The position numbers and the translations under genes were made by a program. The notes beneath the pieces are model-generated. The model saw only the letters and a list, made by a program, of their open reading frames with translations. It did no database searches and was not told the origin of the DNA. From positions 1-64,000 of the forward strand of contig NZ_JAMTCO010000004.1 in the NCBI RefSeq assembly GCF_024171925.1: a stretch of DNA of 64,000 nucleotides. The letters run 5' to 3'. Numbering within the stretch: position 1 is the stretch's first letter; every line of letters starts with the position of its first letter. Source of the stretch: Actinokineospora diospyrosa. Its GTDB lineage: Bacteria > Actinomycetota > Actinomycetes > Mycobacteriales > Pseudonocardiaceae. Positions 27,757 to 36,892 of the stretch are shown here, in pieces.

Positions 27757-30174
27757 TCAGCAGGCGCCGAGGTCCTGCCACACCCCCCACTGCCCGCTCA
27801 GGTCGGGCCGGTCGCCCTGGGTCCACCACTTGTTCTTGTACTGGCGACCGTTGTAGGAGACCGTCGTGCCACCCGCGGCGTAGACCTTCGCCGCGTCCCA
27901 CGCGGCCGCGGTGCACGTCGGCGGCTTGGTGGTGCTCGACGAGGGCGGGGTCGAGCTCGACGGGGGCGTCGAGCTGGACGGCGGGGTGGAGCTCGACGGC
28001 GGGGTCGAGCTGGTGCTGCTCGACGGGGGCGTCGTCGAGCTCGGCGGCGTGGTGCCGCCCGTGCCGCGCAGGTACTCCTGCGCCGCGGTGTAGGACTTGC
28101 CGCCGAAGGTGATGGTGATGTTCGACGGGCTGGCCACCGGCAGGTAGTAGGACAGCTGCACCTCGGCGCTGGCGCCCGGCGCCAGGCTCTGCCAGGACGG
28201 CAGCTTCAGCGAGAAGCGGTGCAGGTCGCCCTTGATGCCGCCCACGTTCGGGCCGGTGTGGCCGGTGGAGACCACCGACAGGCTCCAGCCGGACTGCTGC
28301 CCGATGGTCGGCGGGGCCGAGGTCCCGTAGTCGAACTGGATCTCGGTGCCGCCGGGCAGGGTCGTGGTCGAGGAGTTGGTGACCTTGGCCTTGGGCGTGA
28401 TCGGGTAGTTCGCGTCGCCGACCGGGAAGCCGCCGAGCTGGAACTTCACGTCCAGCACGTCGGTGGGCATGGTGGTCTTCGCCTTGGTGTTGCCGTAGGG
28501 CGAGGCCGCCTTGAACTTGTCGTAGAGCAGGGTGGTCAGCGTGTTGCCCATGAACCACTCGCCCTTGGCCTGGTCGTAGGCGTAGTCGCCGGCCAACTCC
28601 CAGATCATGACGCCGCCGAGGCCGCGGTCGACCACGTACTGCGCCTTGGTGCCGAGCGACTGCTCGTCCTCAGTGGACAGGAACACCTTCTTCTGCGCGT
28701 TCCACAGCCACGGCGCGACCAGGGTCGAGTCGTAGTTGCGGGCGTAGCTGCCGGTGATGCGGTCCTCCGGCTTGTTCACCGGGTCCAGGCCGTAGGAGGC
28801 GGCGTAGCTGCCGACCTTGCCCTCTTGCAGGTTCTTGGTGTGCCACAACGGGTTGGAGCCCGCCGGGACCTCACTGCCCTTGGTGTCCTCGTCGTGCCAC
28901 AGGTTGTCGATGCCGATGGCGCCGTTGCCGCAGGAGACCTTCGAGCCGACCGTGCCACCGGTGCCCGGTGGGCACTTCGTCTGGTCCGGCAGTGGCGCCG
29001 AACCCCACAACCCGTTGGTGCCACCGGTGACGTTCTGCCAACCGCGGGTGTAGTACGGGACGCCGAGGTTGATCCGACCGGCCCCCATGGCGCCGCGGAA
29101 GTAGTGGTACGACCAGTCGCTGTTGAGATAACCCAGACCGGCGTACTGCGAGGTCGTGTAGTACTGCCAGAACTGCAGCTCCGCGTCCTTGCCGTCGTCG
29201 TAGAGCGCGGCGTTCGGGCCGACGAAGTTGTTCCACGCCCCGTGCAGGTCGTAGGTCATCATGTTCAGGTAGTCCAGGTACTGGGTGACCTGGTAGTTCT
29301 CCATGCCGCGCAGCATGTAGCCGGAGGAGGGCGCGGCGACCGAGAGCGAGTAGTACTTGTTGTCGGCCACGGCGGCCGCGTCGAGCTTCTCGCGCAGGGT
29401 CTTCATCAGCGTCACGTACCCGGCCAGCAGCTTGGCCCGGCGCGCGTTGGAGAAGGAGAAGTCGTCCGGGTTGCCCGAGTTCGGCATCGAGGTCGCGTAC
29501 TCGTAGTCGATGTCGACGCCGTTGAACCCGTACTTGCGGATGAACTCCACGGCCGAGTCCGCGAACGTGTTGATCTTCGCGGCGGAGTCGGTCATGGTGT
29601 AGAAGCCGCCGTCGGCGACGCGCTTGCCGTCGGCGCCGAGGTAGCCGCCGGTCTCGGCCCAGCCGCCGATGGAGATCAGCGTCTTGACGTTCGGGTACTG
29701 CTTCTTGTACTTGGTCAGCAGGTTGAAGTGACCCTTGTACGGCAGCGACGGGTCCATCTCGGCACCGGCGACGCCGGGCCAGGTCATGCCGGTCGCGGCG
29801 TTGTCCGGGCCGTCGGGGCCCACGGAGACCTTGCCCGCGCCGTCGATGTGGGCGAAGGCGTAGTTGATGTGGGTGATCTTGGTCCACGGGATGTTGCTGG
29901 CCAGGTAGGCGGGCTGGCCGTTCTTGCCGGTGCGCCAACTGGTGAAGTAACCGATCACGCGGCGCGGGTGGTCGGCGCCCATCTTCTCGCGACCGTCGGT
30001 GTCGTAGGCCAGACAGTAGGGCACCGCGAGGTTCGCGGTGGTGGCCAACCCGTCCGGGCGGCAGTCGTTGTTGTCGGCCGCCGCGGCCTGGTTGCTCGGT
30101 GCGGCCGAGACCGCGATGGTGATACCGGAGAGCAGAGCCAGCAACAGGAGCAGGGGAAGGCTCTTTCTGACCAC
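27757..30174 (-). CDS. Secreted GH18 chitinase with chitin-binding module
   Basis: An 805-residue extracellular enzyme. Signal peptide (LPLLLLLALLSGITIAVSAA), then a GH18 barrel with the catalytic strand NGVDIDYEYA (Glu225; Asn replaces the usual first Asp). A beta-sandwich module (about 570-710) and a Ser/Thr/Pro linker (PPSSSTPPSSSTP repeats, about 715-750) follow. A C-terminal CBM5/12 chitin-binding domain (about 755-805; NGRQYKNKWWTQGDRPD) ends the protein. The GTG at 30174 has AGGAGG six bases upstream. Two dre-like sites upstream indicate control by a DasR-type GlcNAc regulator. Confidence 0.95.
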   Translation of the reverse strand: MVRKSLPLLLLLALLSGITIAVSAAPSNQAAAADNNDCRPDGLATTANLAVPYCLAYDTDGREKMGADHPRRVIGYFTSWRTGKNGQPAYLASNIPWTKITHINYAFAHIDGAGKVSVGPDGPDNAATGMTWPGVAGAEMDPSLPYKGHFNLLTKYKKQYPNVKTLISIGGWAETGGYLGADGKRVADGGFYTMTDSAAKINTFADSAVEFIRKYGFNGVDIDYEYATSMPNSGNPDDFSFSNARRAKLLAGYVTLMKTLREKLDAAAVADNKYYSLSVAAPSSGYMLRGMENYQVTQYLDYLNMMTYDLHGAWNNFVGPNAALYDDGKDAELQFWQYYTTSQYAGLGYLNSDWSYHYFRGAMGAGRINLGVPYYTRGWQNVTGGTNGLWGSAPLPDQTKCPPGTGGTVGSKVSCGNGAIGIDNLWHDEDTKGSEVPAGSNPLWHTKNLQEGKVGSYAASYGLDPVNKPEDRITGSYARNYDSTLVAPWLWNAQKKVFLSTEDEQSLGTKAQYVVDRGLGGVMIWELAGDYAYDQAKGEWFMGNTLTTLLYDKFKAASPYGNTKAKTTMPTDVLDVKFQLGGFPVGDANYPITPKAKVTNSSTTTLPGGTEIQFDYGTSAPPTIGQQSGWSLSVVSTGHTGPNVGGIKGDLHRFSLKLPSWQSLAPGASAEVQLSYYLPVASPSNITITFGGKSYTAAQEYLRGTGGTTPPSSTTPPSSSTSSTPPSSSTPPSSSTPPSSSTPPSSSTTKPPTCTAAAWDAAKVYAAGGTTVSYNGRQYKNKWWTQGDRPDLSGQWGVWQDLGAC

Positions 30175-30233
30175 GCTTCACCTCCTGGGGACATTGGAGC
30201 GCAGGGATGCAGGGATGTGCATGTGATCGTAAT

Positions 30234-30245
30234 TGGTCTAAACCA
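30234..30245. promoter_or_regulatory. DasR-type site (dre-like), chitinase-proximal
   Basis: TGGTCTAAACCA, a near-perfect match to the dre palindrome TGGTCTAGACCA. It lies about 60 bases before the chitinase start and 23 bases centre to centre from the second site. Confidence 0.75.
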
Positions 30246-30256
30246 GCTAACTCAAC

Positions 30257-30268
30257 CGGTCTAGACCA
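30257..30268. promoter_or_regulatory. DasR-type site (dre-like), chitinase-distal
   Basis: CGGTCTAGACCA, with a perfect GGTCTAGACC core (30258-30267). Paired with the site at 30234-30245. Repression here would be relieved by glucosamine-6-phosphate if the regulator behaves like Streptomyces DasR. The M14 carboxypeptidase gene is divergent from these sites, 315 bases away. Confidence 0.8.
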
Positions 30269-30582
30269 ATTATTTCCTTCCCAGTTCTCACGGGCTTCAC
30301 ACACCGGTCATCGGATGATCGCGTGAATCGCCGGCCACCGCGCCGATCTGATGGTCCGAGGTGGACGGTTGACCGGTTCAGCCCGGGTCGAGGTGATCCC
30401 ATTTTCCCAGTACAGGCATAGGGAACCGCTATGCATTGTTGGGATGGGCGCGGCGGCGGGGGCATGGGGCACGCTCGGTGAGATCCGATCGCGCGCTGTG
30501 CACCGCGGCGCGCGAAACCCCTGCGGGTCCGGCCCACCCTGCCTACGCCGGGCCGGTCCCGCGACGCGAGGAGGTGCGCAGG

Positions 30583-31983
30583 GTGTCCATCACCCGCCGT
30601 TCCGCGCTGGCGATGACCGTGGCCGTTGGCGCTGCCACGGCCATGTTGGCCGGCGTCTTCCCCGGGGCGAACGCCGCCCCGTCCCCCACAGCGCAGCAGC
30701 CCGGCACGAGCTACGTCTACCGCGTCCCCGGTGGCGTCGCGAAGTCGGAATCGCTGCTGCGCGAGGGTTTCGACGTGCTCGAGGAACGCCAGGGCGGTGA
30801 CCTGTTCGTCATGGGTCCCGCCGAGGTCGGTGGCAAGCTGCGCGCCAGCGGCCACCAGGTCCAGGTCGAGCAGGTCCTGCCCCCGCTGACCTGGACCCCG
30901 CCCGCCCGCAGCGGGCAGGCGGCGAGCCTGGACGCCAAGGTCGCCGAGGAGACCTACTACGGCGGCTACCGCACGGTGAACGCGCAGTACGCCCACCTCG
31001 ACCAGGTGGCGCGCGAGCACGCCGCGCTGGCGACCGTCGTGGACTACGGCGACTCGTGGCGCAAGAGCCGCGGCTCCGGCGGCTACGACCTCAAGGCCAT
31101 CTGCATCACCAAGAAGAACACCGGCGACTGCGCGCTCTCCACGGCCGCTCCCAAGCCCCGGTTGTTCGTCATGGGCCAACTGCACGCCCGCGAGATCACC
31201 ACCGGTGACGTCGCCTACCGCTGGATCGATCACCTCACCGACGGCTACGGCACCGACACCCAGGTGACGAACCTGCTCAACACCACCGAGGTGTGGGTCG
31301 TGCCGATCGCCAACCCCGACGGCGTCGACATCGTCCAGCGCGGCGGGTCGTACCCGTACCTGCAGCGCAAGAACGCCAACAACACCAACGGCGCGGGCTG
31401 CGGGACCACCGGCGGGTCGAGCCAGGTCGGCATCGACCTCAACCGCAACACCAGCTCCGGCTACGGGGTCGGCAGCAGCACCCAGCCGTGCTCGGAGACC
31501 TACCGCGGCGCGAGCGCCAACTCCGAGGTCGAGACCAAGGCCCTGCAGTCGCTGTGGCGGTCGCTCTACCGCGACCGGCGCGCGACAGGCACCACCGCGG
31601 CCGCGCCTGCCGACACCACCGGCATGGTCATCAGCATGCACAGCTACTCGAACATGGTGCTGTTCCCGTGGGGCTTCAACTCCTCGGTGAAGTCGGGCAA
31701 CGACGCGAGCCTGCGCGCCATCGCCCGGCAGATGGCGTCGCTGGCCGGTGGCTGGCGCTACGGGCAGCCCGGCGAGATCCTCTACAACGCCGGTGGCGCG
31801 ACCGACGACTGGGTCTACGACGACCTCGGCGTGTCGAGCTTCGTCTGGGAGATCGGCAACCCCAGCGGCACCTGCTCCGGCTTCACGCCCGCCTACTCCT
31901 GCCAGACGAGCCTGTACTGGCCGAAGGTCAAGGGCATGCTGCTGTACGCGGCGAGCAAGACGGCACGGCCGTACTCGAGCTAG
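30583..31983 (+). CDS. Secreted zinc carboxypeptidase (M14)
   Basis: A 466-residue extracellular peptidase. A signal peptide (LAMTVAVGAATAMLAGVF) preceded by RR is Tat- or Sec-type. A propeptide of about 100 residues is followed by the M14 domain. Zinc ligands are His201 and Glu204 (QLHAREITTG) and His353 (MHSYSNM); the catalytic Glu423 lies in FVWEIGN. Substrate class resembles the broad-specificity carboxypeptidase T/A group. The GTG at 30583 follows GAGGAGG by eight bases. Ends before a strong terminator. Confidence 0.93.
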   Translation: MSITRRSALAMTVAVGAATAMLAGVFPGANAAPSPTAQQPGTSYVYRVPGGVAKSESLLREGFDVLEERQGGDLFVMGPAEVGGKLRASGHQVQVEQVLPPLTWTPPARSGQAASLDAKVAEETYYGGYRTVNAQYAHLDQVAREHAALATVVDYGDSWRKSRGSGGYDLKAICITKKNTGDCALSTAAPKPRLFVMGQLHAREITTGDVAYRWIDHLTDGYGTDTQVTNLLNTTEVWVVPIANPDGVDIVQRGGSYPYLQRKNANNTNGAGCGTTGGSSQVGIDLNRNTSSGYGVGSSTQPCSETYRGASANSEVETKALQSLWRSLYRDRRATGTTAAAPADTTGMVISMHSYSNMVLFPWGFNSSVKSGNDASLRAIARQMASLAGGWRYGQPGEILYNAGGATDDWVYDDLGVSSFVWEIGNPSGTCSGFTPAYSCQTSLYWPKVKGMLLYAASKTARPYSS

Positions 31984-32074
31984 ACGGTTGAACCGCGGGG
32001 GCGCCCAGTCGACACAGGGGCGGCGGCACCCCCACCCCCGCCGGGGCGATGCCTGCGCTCCCGCGGGGGACATG

Positions 32075-32128
32075 GCGGGGCCGGGCGCACCCTCACGCGC
32101 CCGGCCCCGCGACTCCCCTGATTTTTTT
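32075..32128 (+). terminator. Strong terminator after carboxypeptidase
   Basis: A perfect 14-bp stem (32075-32088 with 32097-32110, loop of eight) is followed by seven T residues at 32122-32128. It ends the M14 carboxypeptidase transcript. Confidence 0.88.
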
Positions 32129-32259
32129 CACACGGCTTTTCACGTACTCCCTGCCCTCAACGGGGGTGCACGCTCTATGGTGTACCCGTTCCCCCGGGAG
32201 GGCGCCTGACCGACGGGAACGCGTTCACGGGTCCGTGCCCTCGCTGTGACCCGAGCGCC

Positions 32260-32296
32260 GGGTCTGGTCGCGTCATGCAGGGGCGCGACCAGACCC
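32260..32296. other. Perfect 13-bp hairpin in an intergenic region
   Basis: GGGTCTGGTCGCG (32260-32272) pairs with CGCGACCAGACCC (32284-32296) around 11 bases. It lies in the gene-free stretch 31984-32531, far from either neighbour's end. It could be part of an untranslated RNA or an operator. No T-run follows on either strand. Confidence 0.6.
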
Positions 32297-32531
32297 TGTA
32301 AAACCCGCTCCGGTATTCGGTGTAGAGACCGTCGAGCGACCCCTGCGCCCCCCAGCACCGCGCCGCACCCGTGCCGTCCCGGGTGCGGCGTTGAGTTCTT
32401 TGTGGACCGACCGTGCCCGGCCGATCACCCGCGGCGCCCGGGTGGACCGGTCCGCGATCGGCGAGTGGACCGGCCCGGCGCACCCGGGGCTGATTTCCTC
32501 CGAGCGTGGACGAACCGCTAGCCTGTCCACC

Positions 32532-32975
32532 GTGGACGCCCTGGACATCGCCGCCGCGGCGGCCGCCGTCGGCGCCGGTCTGGTCGCCGGGCTGTTCTTC
32601 ACCTTCTCCGTGGTCGTGATGCCCGCCCTGGCGCCGCTGCCCGCCGAGGTCGGCGTGGCGACCATGCGCTCGGTCAACCGCGTGATCATCAACCCGCTGT
32701 TCCTGGTCCTGTTCCTGGGCACCGGGGTGCTCGGCGTGCTCGCGGCCCTCGCCGGTCCGTGGCCGAGGGTGCTGGGGGCCGCGCTCTACCTGGTCGGGGC
32801 GTTCGTGGTGACCGGGGTCCGCAACGTGCCGTGGAACACCGAGCTGGACGGGCTCACGCCGGGCACCGCCGAGGCAGCCGAGTACTGGCCCGGCTACCTG
32901 CGGCGGTGGACGGCGTGGAACCACGTGCGAACGGTCGCCTCGACAGGGGCGGCCGTGGCCTTCGTGGTCGGGTGA
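32532..32975 (+). CDS. DUF1772 (anthrone-oxygenase-like) membrane protein
   Basis: A 147-residue protein with four hydrophobic segments and the DUF1772 features (AGLFFTFSVVVMPAL, VNRVIINPLFL, NVPWNTELDGL, WTAWNHVRTVAS). Some members act as anthrone oxygenases, others are uncharacterised. The GTG at 32532 follows TAGCCT (32519-32524) by seven bases, the leaderless pattern. It stands alone. Confidence 0.8.
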   Translation: MDALDIAAAAAAVGAGLVAGLFFTFSVVVMPALAPLPAEVGVATMRSVNRVIINPLFLVLFLGTGVLGVLAALAGPWPRVLGAALYLVGAFVVTGVRNVPWNTELDGLTPGTAEAAEYWPGYLRRWTAWNHVRTVASTGAAVAFVVG

Positions 32976-33197
32976 CCCACGTTCGGGTGTGCCCACTCGC
33001 GCACCGATCATCGCGGCACTGACTATCGCGGGCGAGTGGTGATCATCGAAAGCCGCCGAGCGAACCAGCGGGTTCCTCCCGCACGGGGGTCGTGGCGCTT
33101 CCGTAGTCCCAGCAGGACAGCCGCCACCAGGACGCCGGATCCGGCGCCACTGTTCGCCAATACACTGATATTCCGAAATGCGACGGCGGTGGCCGTC

Positions 33198-33443
33198 TCA
33201 GTCGCACTCGACGAGCGGGACCAGCGGCGCGGGGACAGGCGGGGACTCGCGCAGCCGACGGCAGAGCTGTTCGACGAGGTGGTCGTTGGCGTCGTGGTCA
33301 TTGGCGTCGGCGTTGGCGAGGAAGAATCGCAATAGCGCCTCGGCGGCGTCCGCCCGGTCGACGATGACGGGGTCGCTCACCGGTCGCGGGTAGTCCGATC
33401 CCGCAATGCAGTCAGCGGTCACGTCGTAGACATTCTCGCGCAT
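33198..33443 (-). CDS. Hypothetical protein, 81 residues
   Basis: A small acidic protein (MRENVYDVTADCIAGSDYPR near the start, then ALLRFFLANADANDHDANDH). No family recognised. The ATG at 33443 has a G-rich ribosome binding site (GGGGGTGGGGGAT) directly upstream, which favours a real gene. Standalone, next to the AT-rich gene-free region. Confidence 0.5.
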   Translation of the reverse strand: MRENVYDVTADCIAGSDYPRPVSDPVIVDRADAAEALLRFFLANADANDHDANDHLVEQLCRRLRESPPVPAPLVPLVECD

Positions 33444-34470
33444 ATCCCCCACCCCCTCGAGGTACCGCCCAGTGGCGGTCACGCTGCCAGAATGCCACCC
33501 GAACGCCACGAGGTGATCACGATCGGGTGAATTAGCCGATCTTTTTCCGGACCGCCGGTGGAGGTACCGCCACCCTACCGCCATAACACGGCCGAACGGG
33601 GGATCACCTGGCAAAAAATAAAATCCAAAAGTGCAAGTTGCAAGCGCATTGCCGTGGTGCACGGTCATAACATGTGGCCATTACATGGACGATATATTAG
33701 CCGACCTGAACAATCCGGTGTGGAACGTCGGATCCGATCATTGATCGGCGCGGCGCTAAGGAAGTCCACAACAGTACTCACGACGCCCATCACAACACCA
33801 GGTAGCGCGCCGGGACCGCCCCGCGCGGCCAGCGGAGCGCCAACCCCGGCGGGACCCGGCGGCAGGCCGCGGACGAGACCGACCCACCCGTGGTTCTGCG
33901 AGGCACTGACGGGCCAGTGCGGCGGCTCCCCGTCCCGCTCCAGGAGTGGGCGTCGGTTTTCGGCGGCCCAGCCCGGACCTGGACGGTGGGCGGGCGGTGG
34001 CGCCCGCGGGCGTCCGGCACCGACTGGCCGGAACTGGACTGGTCCATTCCAGCCGCGTCGGGGTGGCCCTCGGCTCGGTGCGGTGCGGCCTGCGGACCTG
34101 CCCGGTGTGGGCGCGCGGGGTAGCACGGACTCGTGTCCGCGATGAGCCCGCTACCGGGGCCCGGACGCGCGCGATCCGGCTCATACCGTCCGGTGGGCGC
34201 GGCTTGGACGGGCCGCACCGGACGGGTCGGGACAAGCGAACGGGCCGCACCCGGCGTCCAGAGCGTCCATATCGGACTCAGGTCACCAAGCGCGGCCCGC
34301 GCGTCGAACTAGTGGCTCGACTCAGGGCGTTGGCCGTGTATCGGCGGGTCCACGGCGTGGCCGGCAAGGCGCCGCAACGTCCTCGTACTGGATGTACTTG
34401 GGCGTTTCGGCAACGCCGCCAGGCGCGTCGTGGACGGGTCGAGACATGGTCGACGTTCTGGGTCGCGCCG
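33444..34470. other. Gene-free region with an AT-rich block
   Basis: About 1 kb without a convincing gene on either strand. Bases 33595-33790 are far more AT-rich than the rest of the window (GGCAAAAAATAAAATCC at 33610 region; GATATATTAG near 33691), suggesting a promoter, origin-like or acquired segment. Bases 34340-34430, downstream of gltX, contain a small hairpin (GGCGTT-TCGGC-AACGCC). No tRNA signature was found. Confidence 0.5.
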
Positions 34471-36120
34471 CTAGCCGGCCAGAGCGCGCAACCGGCGCAG
34501 GGTCTCCTCGGCGCCCAACGCCTGGCTGATGGCGTGCAGGTCGGGGCTGCGGGTCGACCCGCTCAGCGCGACCCGCACCAACTGCGACGCCTCGCGGATG
34601 GAGCCGGGGTAGGCGTCGGGGTTCTTCTTGTAGTCCTTGGGGCTGCCCGCGAAACCGTGCTTGGCGGCCAGTTCACGGACCTGGTTGAACCACTCCTGCG
34701 CGTCGTCGACGTGCTGGTAGCCGTCGGCCAGGTCGCGGGCGTAGGCGGTCACGACGTCGGCGGCGACCCCGAGCGGGGTGACGCGCTCGTCGGTCGGGCC
34801 GGTCAGCGGGGTGAACAGGCTGGGCAGGAAGAAGCCGTACGCGGCGCGGAAGTCCGACCACTTGCGCAGGTCCTTGCGCGGGTTCTCCACGCCCTCGCGC
34901 TCGACCGCGATCGCCCGCAACGCCTCGTCGCGCTGCGCGTCGAGCGCCGCGAGCAACTCCGCGTCGAACTGCTCGGCCCACACCCGCACGGCCTCGAAGA
35001 CCTGCTCGCTGGTCAGCGTCGCGATGTGGTCGGCGCTGATGTCCTCCAGCTTCACCAGGTCGACCAGCGGCCCGGCGACGCCGCACTGGTCGAGCCGGAT
35101 CGGGGTCGCCAGCGCCTCGTCCAGCGGCACCTCGGCGAGGCGGCCGTTGGCCAGTCCGCGCAGGTAGTACAGGATCGCCCGGGCCGGGAACCCCGCCTCG
35201 ATGTAGAAGTCGACGCCCGCCTCGGGGTCCTTGCGCTTGGACAGCTTCCGCTTGCCGCCGGGGATCTGCTTCATCAGCGGCGCGATGTGCGCGTACGGGA
35301 TCGGCTCGAAGCCCAGCGCGGCGAACAGCTGCTGGTGCAGCGGCACCGAGGAGATCCACTCCTCGCCGCGGACCACCAGGTTGACCCGCATCAGGTGGTC
35401 GTCGACCGCGTGCGCGAAGTGGTAGGTCGGCAACCGCGGCGAGGTGTCCGACGACTTGAGGATGACGGTGTCGTTGCGGTTCGCCTCCGCCTCCAGCGCA
35501 CCGCGGATCTCGTCGGTGAACCGCACCCGGGGCGCGGTGTCCTCCGGCACCCGGAACCGCACCACATACGGCGCGCCCTCGGCCAACTTCGCCGCCACCG
35601 CGTCCGCACCGGCGTCGCGCCAGATCGCCCAGGTCCCGTAGTACCCGGTCGGCAACTTCGTCGCCTGCTGCCGCGCCGAGATGTCGGCCAGCTCCTCCTT
35701 GGTGGCGAAGCACAGATAGGCCTTGCCCTCGCGCAGCAGCTCCCGCGCGTACGTGAGGTAGATCCGCTCCCGCGCCGACTGGTGGTAGGGCCCGTACTCC
35801 CCCGCCGCGTCCGACTCGTCCGGGTGCAGGTCGAAGTAGTCGAAGGCCCTGGCGAACTGCCCCAACGCCCCCTCAACCTCCCGCGACTGGTCGGTGTCCT
35901 CGACCCGGACGAAGTACACGCCCCCCGAATGCCCCGACACGTCCTTGTCAATCGTCGAGACGTACACACCCCCCACGTGCACAAACCCCGTGGGCGACGG
36001 CCCGAACCGGGTCACCTTCGCGCCCTCGGGCAACCGCCGAGCCGGGTACCGCTGCTCCCAGTGCTGCGGCTCCGGCAGATCCGCCGGGAACAGGGCATCA
36101 ATGACCGCACGCTCGAGCAT
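34471..36120 (-). CDS. gltX: Atypical glutamyl-tRNA synthetase
   Basis: A 549-residue class I synthetase that charges tRNA-Glu (or tRNA-Gln) with glutamate. The HIGH-type motif is RFGPSPTGFVHVGG (His48-Val-Gly-Gly51), and the KMSKS loop is KLSKR at 292-296. It is longer than the usual actinobacterial enzyme (about 490) and has an N-terminal extension (AVIDALFPADLPEPQHWEQR) known from the Firmicute-type subgroup. It may be a second copy, either acquired or protective. No T-box leader was seen upstream, where a repeat locus lies. Confidence 0.9.
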   Translation of the reverse strand: MLERAVIDALFPADLPEPQHWEQRYPARRLPEGAKVTRFGPSPTGFVHVGGVYVSTIDKDVSGHSGGVYFVRVEDTDQSREVEGALGQFARAFDYFDLHPDESDAAGEYGPYHQSARERIYLTYARELLREGKAYLCFATKEELADISARQQATKLPTGYYGTWAIWRDAGADAVAAKLAEGAPYVVRFRVPEDTAPRVRFTDEIRGALEAEANRNDTVILKSSDTSPRLPTYHFAHAVDDHLMRVNLVVRGEEWISSVPLHQQLFAALGFEPIPYAHIAPLMKQIPGGKRKLSKRKDPEAGVDFYIEAGFPARAILYYLRGLANGRLAEVPLDEALATPIRLDQCGVAGPLVDLVKLEDISADHIATLTSEQVFEAVRVWAEQFDAELLAALDAQRDEALRAIAVEREGVENPRKDLRKWSDFRAAYGFFLPSLFTPLTGPTDERVTPLGVAADVVTAYARDLADGYQHVDDAQEWFNQVRELAAKHGFAGSPKDYKKNPDAYPGSIREASQLVRVALSGSTRSPDLHAISQALGAEETLRRLRALAG

Positions 36121-36189
36121 GATCAGGTCCGTCTCGCTTCCAGGGCAGGCAGCTCAATTCCACCGATAGCTTAGCAATCGCAACTCCCC

Positions 36190-36690
36190 ACCGACCCGCT
36201 CGCCCGCTCAACCGGGTGACGCCCCCGCGCCCAGTGCACCCCCAGAAGCCGAGGTGCCCCCAGCCCGCCTGGCCAGCCCCTGAACCCTCGGAAGCTGTGG
36301 TGCCCATCCCAGCCCCGCCCGAGCCAGCCCTGCCAACCCAGCACCTGAACCCTCGAACGCGACGGTGCCATCCCAGCCTCCGCCAGGACCGACCCCAAAC
36401 CACCCCGCGCAAGATCATCTGCCGCAAGAGCCCCCGATATACAGCCTAACGAGGAAGCCCGACAGGACCGGGGCAGCGATTGCGGCCTGTGGACAACAGA
36501 ACGCGTTGTGGACAACCAACCGCCACCCACCTAGCCGATCCCTGGACACTCGGAAGCCGCCATCCCGGCCTCCCTCAGGTCCGCCCCACCCCACGGTGCC
36601 CGCCCTGGACACTTGGAAGATCCGGTGCCAGGCCAGCCCGCCCTCGTCGGCCCTGCCAGCCCAGCCCGCGCTCGTCGGTGTCGCTGGTGC
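36190..36690. repeat. Degenerate ~69-bp repeats, reverse orientation
   Basis: Units of the family seen at 36-440, inverted (CCTGGACACTCGGAAGC, CCAGCACCTGAACCCTCG, GGTGCCATCCCAGCCTCCG types). Two blocks, about 36190-36420 and 36530-36690, flank 110 bases of different sequence that include the duplicated GTGGACAAC words at 36488 and 36508. The repeats occupy the region upstream of gltX. Confidence 0.7.
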
Positions 36691-36696
36691 CCAGTG

Positions 36697-36838
36697 CTCG
36701 ATGGGGTGGACCTGTTTTGTGTGGGGGGACAACACCCGTAGCGTTTCTCGCGGCAGGGCCAGTCTTTTCGGCCCCTGCTTTGCGGACCTGCCACGGGTGT
36801 TGTAGGGGCCCCACACAAAACAGGTCCACCCCATCGAG
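36697..36838. repeat. 142-bp palindromic element, complete copy
   Basis: Perfect 30-base terminal inverted repeats (36697-36726 and 36809-36838), then an inner inverted repeat ACAACACCCGT / ACGGGTGTTGT and a third GCAGGGCC / GGCCCCTGC pair around a short loop. The whole element can fold as one long hairpin. Hairpin TTGCCGCCAGGCAA lies to its right and 69-bp repeats to its left, the same composite order as in the other copies. No transposase and no obvious target duplication. Confidence 0.88.
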
Positions 36839-36870
36839 CCGACCGCACTGCCGCGCGACCGGGCCCGATG

Positions 36871-36884
36871 TTGCCGCCAGGCAA
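36871..36884. repeat. Small hairpin unit of the composite repeat
   Basis: TTGCCGCCAGGCAA: a 5-bp stem with a GCCA loop, followed by CGAGGCGG. The same unit occurs at 54963, 55004, 55043, 61042 and 61084. It lies eight bases beyond the end of the MarR gene. Confidence 0.75.
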
Positions 36885-36892
36885 CGAGGCGG

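Noticed and set aside
32140-32360. Small reading frames around 32140-32360
   Set aside because: No start signals, and the stretch holds a perfect hairpin; better described as intergenic.
34100-34470. tRNA gene near gltX
   Set aside because: No cloverleaf or T-loop GTTCRA signature in a proper context was found on either strand.
36697-36838. Insertion sequence
   Set aside because: The element is only 142 bases, encodes no transposase and shows no clear target duplication.
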